Notes under the pieces: model-generated
What the model was told of the DNA's origin: nothing
Seen by the model: only the letters and a program-made list of their open reading frames with translations
Database searches by the model: none
Translations under genes and position numbers: made by a program
Shown here: positions 7,602 to 11,698 of the stretch, one piece after another
Position numbering within the stretch: the first letter of the stretch is position 1
How the letters are laid out: the number at the start of each line of letters is the position of its first letter
Assembly (NCBI GenBank): GCA_900128565.1
Contig: LT636245.1
Span: forward strand, 1-11,698
Source: Stramenopiles sp. TOSAG23-6
Taxonomy: Eukaryota; Sar
DNA: 11,698 nucleotides
Direction: 5' to 3'

Positions 7602-7889
7602 ATGAAATGGGCATCTTATATTTTATTTCTTTTTTCTTGCTTCGGTGTTCTGGTACCAAATATTATGAAGAAGAAGAAGAAGAAGAAGGCGCGCGGATTT
7701 TTGGGAGGAGGAGGAGGAGGACACAATAATTTGTACATTTCCGATTTGCTCAACAATAAAAAAATAAAGTCCAGTTTTCGTGTTTTCCTTCAATCCTGCG
7801 CTGTTCATTTTTCGATCATTCGCCACCACCACTCGAAAAAAAATCATATCAACGAGTTACGAGTGTGCAAAATAAAATTCTTCTTTTAA
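7602..7889 (+). CDS. Possible small secreted basic protein (doubtful)
   Basis: The 95-residue frame starts with a signal-peptide-like stretch (MKWASYILFLFSCFGVLVPN), followed by Lys7 and Gly6 runs from trinucleotide repeats, then a basic His-containing tail. It resembles no family I know. The runs come from microsatellites and the frame lies in a promoter region, so it may be chance or leader sequence. Confidence 0.2.
   Translation: MKWASYILFLFSCFGVLVPNIMKKKKKKKARGFLGGGGGGHNNLYISDLLNNKKIKSSFRVFLQSCAVHFSIIRHHHSKKNHINELRVCKIKFFF
7668..7721. repeat. Paired trinucleotide microsatellites (AAG)7 and (GGA)6
   Basis: Two pure purine triplet runs lie 15 nt apart, separated by a GC-rich patch (GCGCGCGG). 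They make a purine-only strand in a promoter region and are likely length-variable. Confidence 0.8.
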
Positions 7890-8185
7890 TTCAGGTAACA
7901 AAATATAACAATACTACGAATATCATCAAAATTAACAATTGCTGCTGGTACATATTTCCATTTCCTTGTGTTTGATCTTACATATTGATACTCCATTGAA
8001 GTGAAAGTAACGGTTCGTGTAGAGAGTTTGAAAGTAATAGTTCAATCACATCAAAGTAGGCTGTTTCCGAATTAACCTTCTGTGTTTGTCTTTTTTGTTG
8101 TTTTTCTTTTTGTGGCATATTTTCTCACACAACATTCATTCATTGAACGTTCATTACTATCAAAGTAGATTGACGTCTCTCGAAA

Positions 8186-10053
8186 ATGGAAGATATCTGT
8201 CATATAAAGACGTTAAAAATTGACAAACATGAAATAGAAAATTCGGGAAATCCACCAAAAAAAAAATCGGGAAATCCACCAAAAAAAAATCCAGAAGCTT
8301 TGGAGAGGACACAAAGTGCTCTGAAACATTCCATCGCTCGCACACGATCGAATAGTCCAACAGAAAGCATATTTAAAACAACCCCTGAAAATCAACATAC
8401 TCTCTTATGGGATACTAAATATAATTTCGATGCAACACAGTTCACAAATGATGATCTAGTCATTGTGTTGCAATGCATTTGGAAAAAATTGAACATTTTT
8501 TTTCTATCACAAATTTCTTGTAAAACTTGGACTGAATTTTTCAATACTGTTTTACAAGAGATGTCCTGCAATGGTAATGAATATGTATGTTTTATTTTAT
8601 TTTTTTACAAAAAATTAAAGTTTTTTTTTTTTTTTTTTTTTTTGGTTTTCGTACGAAATTTTGTACCTAACAAATTAATTTTTTTTTTTTTGAAATATTT
8701 TTCCAAAATACATCATACATTTCGACATGTCGTCGATGTCACACATTTTATGTATTCTTTACTGACTGAAACAAAATTGATTTTCCATTTAAAAACGCAT
8801 GAAATAGTTGCAGTCATGACAGCTACATTATTACATGATTTGGGTCATTTGGGGTATTCAAATTGGTGGTTAAAAGCAACACATCATCAATGGGCTGTTA
8901 AAAACAAGAACAGCCCAAATGAAAACGAACATGTCCGTTGTCATCATGAATTTATTAATTTATTTATTTTTTTTTGGTTTCATACGAAATTTCGTACCTA
9001 ACGATTTTTTTTTTTTTGTAAAATTCGTGTTTTTTTCACAATACATGTTCGACGCGCAAAACTGTTAATAGAAAAATTTTCAATATTTCGTGCATTTTCA
9101 CAAGTACAACAAAAAAAAATGTATCGTTTACTTACTGAAATGATATTTGGTACTGATATGAGTAATGTATGTTTTATTTTTTTTCAAAAATTTTTTTTTT
9201 TAATAGTAAATTTTGTACCTAACATTTTTTTTAGATTTTTTTTAAATTTTTTTTTTTTGAAAATTTGATTTTTTTTTTTTTTTTTTTTCATAGTAAATTT
9301 CATACCTAAAAAAATTTTTTAAAAAAAATTTTATAAAATATTTGTCCAAAATAAATCATGGTAAAATTTTTTTTAAAAGTAAATTTTTTCCCTAAAATTT
9401 TTTTTTGATTTTTTTTAAATTTTTTTTTTTTTAAAATTTTATTTTTTTTTTTTTTTTTTTTTCATAGTAAATTTCATACCTAACAAAATTTTTTAAAAAA
9501 AATTTTATAAAATATTTGTCCAAAATACATCATGGTAAAATGTATAAATCATTTGGAAATATGCTATCACAAATGTCAGAATCCCATGCAGGGGGTCATA
9601 TACAACACGAAATGCATGAAAAACACGAAATACATGAAAAACACGAAATACATGAAGAAAATAGAAAAAAACGAAGACAAAGTGTGTTTGAAAAAGTCAT
9701 GGAAACACGAAAAAAACATGTTCTTTGTATATATGTATGTTTTTTTTTTTTTCAATTTTTTATCTACATTTTTTTTTTGGTTTTCATACGAAATTTTCAT
9801 AGAAAATAAATTTAACAAAAAAAAAAAATTCACAATAATTCACAATATAGGGTGATATTCAAGATGATAGTAAACAATGTTATAAAAGCCGTTGGTTATC
9901 AATGGCACTCAAAGTGGCTGATATTTCTAATTTAGGACGGCCTCTGCATGTAAGTTTTTTTTTTTTCATTTTTTTTTTTAATTTTTTTTTTCATTTTTTT
10001 TTTAAATTTAAAAATTTTTTTTTTTTTTTCAATTTTTTTTTTTTTTAAATTTA

Positions 10054-10139
<86 letters not shown>

Positions 10140-11589
10140 CAATTTTTTTATTTTTTTTTTTTTTTCATTTTTTTTTTTTCATCAATTTTTTAAAATATTT
10201 TAAAATATTTCTGTATACAATAGGTATTAGAATCTCATCAAAGTATAATGAATGATATAAAAGAATTTGAAACCAAACTACAAAACAATGAAAATGATGC
10301 AAAACACAAATGTGAATTACACGAAATATTGAAAAAAAAAAAGGACAATTTAGATAAAAAAACATCTGAAATTCAAATATTATTATCAAAACGTAATAAA
10401 TATTTAAAATTTGATCAACAACATAAATTGAGAAATTTAGAAATAAGTAAAATTTCTGATTTAATTATTCATGAAGAAAAATCGATTCAACAACAACACG
10501 AAAAACACGAAAAACACGAAAAAAAAAACACAGACTCTTCAAATCACGAAATCAATGAAAAAAATACAGACGATTCAACACAAAAATATTTTGCTGATTT
10601 CGTGTCACAATGTGAATTAAATTTTCAAAATAGAGAATATTTACAGTCCAAATTAAATCAAATGAATGACGTCATTGATTGGTTACATACATTTCGATGT
10701 GTGTTTTTATCATTTTTTAATAACCCTAACCCTAAACATGAAAAAAAGGAAAATAAAATACAAAAAAATGAAAAAAATGAAAAACACGAAATACAAAAAA
10801 ATGAACAAAATGAAACAATTTCAAATGAGAATTTCGTTCATGATTTAATAAATAATTTTCAACAAAGTGAAACATTTCTTGATAGAATAACAAAGTTAGT
10901 ATTAAAAAGAGTACATGCACAAACATGTTTATTAGCAATGTATACAAAATTTTTAAATTGTAACACTAATGATGATGATGCTACTTTGTTATTACCGGGT
11001 ACTGATAAAAATATGAATGATATTGTCAATATTATGAAATCTATACTACAATTTGAAAATGAAATCACTCGTATCGAAAAATTAGTGATTTTCTATGCAA
11101 AACTGTTTGGATCAAATATTTTAGCTACAAGAAATTTTGAAAAAAAATCTGAAGAAAATTCTGAAAAAAATTTTGAAGAAAATTTTGAAAAAAATTTTGA
11201 AAAAAATTTTGAAAAAAATTCTGAAAAAAATTTTGAAAAAAATTCTGAAAACTTTTTTACTCCAATTTTTCCTGAAACATTTGTGATTGATGACGTCACT
11301 GTATCAGATGTAAACATGTATGTTCATGATAGAATACAACAATATACGACTGAATTTAATATAGTTTCAGTTACAACACGAATTATCTTACAATATTTAT
11401 TGAAAGAAAAAAGAAGTCAAAATCGACATAAATTACACGAAATATTTGTACAAAATCATGTAGTACAAACCTGTCGAGAGGATGATTGTGAAACAATTCC
11501 ATCATCACCAAAATCAATATCATCATTTATTTCGTGTGCAACAAAAATGAGTTCAAAAACGCTTTCAACTCTAGACACAAATACTCCAT
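8186..11589 (+). CDS. Class I 3',5'-cyclic nucleotide phosphodiesterase with long charged coiled-coil exon, 3' end outside window
   Basis: This enzyme hydrolyses cAMP or cGMP. Exons are 8186-8584, 8714-8932, 9047-9166, 9531-9734, 9851-9949 and 10224-11589, all in frame. Catalytic-domain hallmarks are EYHTFRHVVDVTHFMY (general-acid His134 and metal-binding His138), LLHDLGHLGY (His174, Asp175, His178), FGTDMSNH, and LKVADISN (metal-binding Asp338). The splice joins Y|H, H|VRRAK and SN|HGK reproduce family motifs. Between TDMSNH and VADISN there is an extra charged insert with HEKHEIHEKHEI repeats. After RPLH the usual final helices (a Trp-rich segment and the EFFxQGDxE motif) are missing. A ~455-residue Asn/Lys/Glu-rich coiled-coil exon follows, with EKNFEKN repeats, and its last exon base leads into another family intron. 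The rest of the domain may lie beyond the window, or exon 6 may belong to another transcript. The N-terminus has a duplicated SGNPPKK unit. Cyclic-nucleotide specificity cannot be read. Confidence 0.8.
8243..8290 (+). repeat. Direct repeat encoding SGNPPKKK twice
   Basis: The unit TCGGGAAATCCACCAAAAAA occurs twice in tandem in the phosphodiesterase N-terminal exon, giving SGNPPKKK-SGNPPKKN. It keeps frame and lies in a disordered leader before the catalytic domain. Confidence 0.8.
8585..8713 (+). repeat. Phosphodiesterase intron 1, clearest AT-ending family intron
   Basis: This is a 129-nt phase-0 intron separating Tyr133 and His134 of the YHxxxH motif. It starts GTATGTTTTA, carries the intact core GTACGAAATTTTGTAC (8651-8666) directly followed by CTAAC (8667-8671), then poly-T and TTTTTCCAAAATACAT. 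There is no AG anywhere between the core and the exon, and the enzyme motif leaves no choice of boundary. Confidence 0.9.
8933..9046 (+). repeat. Phosphodiesterase intron 2, family intron with unusual GTCCGT donor
   Basis: This is a 114-nt phase-0 intron between NENEH and VRRAKLLIEKF. The donor is GTCCGT rather than GTATGT. It carries TTTCATACGAAATTTCGTAC plus CTAAC and ends TTTTTTCACAATACAT. The donor choice is inferred from frame and from the spacing of family motifs. Confidence 0.65.
9167..9530 (+). repeat. Phosphodiesterase intron 3, internally duplicated family intron
   Basis: This is a 364-nt phase-0 intron between TDMSN and HGKMYK, with donor GTATGTTTTA and end TTTGTCCAAAATACAT. A ~174-nt segment is duplicated: the end sequence TTTGTCCAAAATA(C/A)ATCATGGTAAAA occurs at 9341-9365 and again from 9515. 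The first copy includes the first 10 bases of exon 4, so the duplication copied the boundary. Four core remnants lie inside. Confidence 0.8.
9735..9850 (+). repeat. Phosphodiesterase intron 4, family intron with TAG 3' end and lost core
   Basis: This is a 116-nt phase-0 intron between LCIY and GDIQDD, starting GTATGTTTTT and ending AATTCACAATATAG. The left core TTTCATACGAAATTTT remains, while the GTACCTAAC half is altered to CATAGAAAATAAATTTAAC. The end sequence AATTCACAATA is repeated twice at 9827-9848. Confidence 0.7.
9950..10223 (+). repeat. Phosphodiesterase intron 5, ordinary GTAAGT-TAG intron of mostly poly-T
   Basis: This is a 274-nt intron after RPLH. It begins GTAAGT and ends GTATACAATAG. 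It lacks the family core and CTAAC and is nearly all T with A-rich breaks. It looks like a conventional spliceosomal intron, although it too follows CAT. Homopolymer lengths are probably unreliable. Confidence 0.6.
11134..11251 (+). repeat. (EKNFEKNSEKNFEEN)n coding minisatellite
   Basis: About ten imperfect 12-nt units of GAAAAAAATTTT/GAAAAAAATTCT encode Glu-Lys-Asn-Phe and Glu-Lys-Asn-Ser quartets. It lies late in the coiled-coil exon and keeps frame throughout. Confidence 0.85.
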
Positions 11590-11666
11590 GTAGGTGGTTC
11601 ATTTATCATTTCAAAAAAAAATATATTTTTTTTTTTTTTTTTTTTTTTAGTAAATTTTTTTCCTAA

Positions 11667-11698
<32 letters not shown>
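11590..11698 (+). repeat. Phosphodiesterase intron 6 (partial), family intron
   Basis: After ACT-CCA-T the sequence reads GTAGGTGG. That resembles the GTAGG donor of antiporter intron 8. It then runs through poly-T into a decayed core GTAAATTTTTTTCCTAAC and poly-A to the end of the window. The 3' end is not seen. Confidence 0.6.

Larger units (their letters stand above)
7530..8185. promoter_or_regulatory. Divergent intergenic region between kinase/antiporter and phosphodiesterase
   Basis: These 656 bases lie between two start codons pointing away from each other and must contain both promoters. They hold an (AAG)7 run at 7668-7688, a (GGA)6 run at 7704-7721 and a possible small ORF at 7602-7889. 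No intron-family core is seen. No TATA box or start site can be called with confidence. Confidence 0.45.

Noticed and set aside
233-9046. DNA-level excision of the elements, like ciliate internally eliminated sequences
   Set aside because: Cutting between TA dinucleotides would leave six extra bases and break the enzyme motifs. Cutting between AT repeats fits most copies, but not those ending TAG or AA. The GT starts, CTAAC and T tracts favour RNA splicing. It is not fully excluded without RNA data.
10248-11666. Exon 6 as a complete independent gene starting at 10248
   Set aside because: The frame is open upstream to a TAG acceptor at 10223 that matches phase with a GTAAGT donor, and it ends in a family intron donor rather than at its apparent stop. 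A separate gene is still possible.
1-11698. CRISPR array, tRNA, rRNA or bacterial operon features
   Set aside because: The repeats are introns between exons of single proteins, spacers are coding, and no cloverleaf or rRNA sequence is recognisable.

Overview
The window looks like nuclear DNA from an AT-rich eukaryote, most likely a unicellular protist. The evidence is split coding regions, a mitochondrial-type presequence, secreted and membrane proteins, a class I cyclic-nucleotide phosphodiesterase, and long A/T homopolymers in introns. The leucine-rich-repeat protein has the GSIP/NLEYLNL style common in stramenopiles such as diatoms and oomycetes, so a stramenopile is my weak guess. Nothing in the sequence fixes the taxon.

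Layout: 152-1317 (minus) is a glycine C-acetyltransferase (KBL) gene in four visible exons; its 3' end lies outside the window. 1318-1773 is a divergent promoter region. 1774-2381 (plus) is a small single-pass membrane protein, apparently frameshifted. 2538-3281 (plus) is an intact secreted or anchored LRR protein. 3542-7529 (minus) is one continuous ten-exon reading frame of 939 codons plus stop: a protein-kinase N-lobe (7529-6785), then two Ig-like-looking repeats, then a CPA2-type cation/proton antiporter (6668-3542). 7530-8185 is a second divergent promoter region. 8186-11589 (plus) is a cyclic-nucleotide phosphodiesterase whose catalytic domain runs into a long charged coiled-coil exon; the gene is cut by the window end.

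The main discovery is the introns. Nineteen introns interrupt three unrelated genes, and nearly all are copies of one sequence family. They start GTATGT (or GTACG, GTAGG, GTATAT, GTCCG), run through poly-T, and carry a near-palindromic core GTACGAAATTTTGTAC followed by CTAAC. After more poly-T they end CCAAAATACAT or CACAATACAT. Protein homology and frame place most 3' splice sites after AT rather than AG. The ends form imperfect terminal inverted repeats, and 17 of 19 insertions sit directly after an exonic AT, as if AT were a 2-bp target-site duplication. This resembles introner or MITE-derived introns with unorthodox splice ends. The two plus-strand genes at 1774-3281 have none.

A caution: near-identical introns can confuse assembly. 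The kinase-to-antiporter junction lies in one such intron (6669-6784), which also carries the only ambiguous base (n at 6732), so that fusion may be an assembly join.
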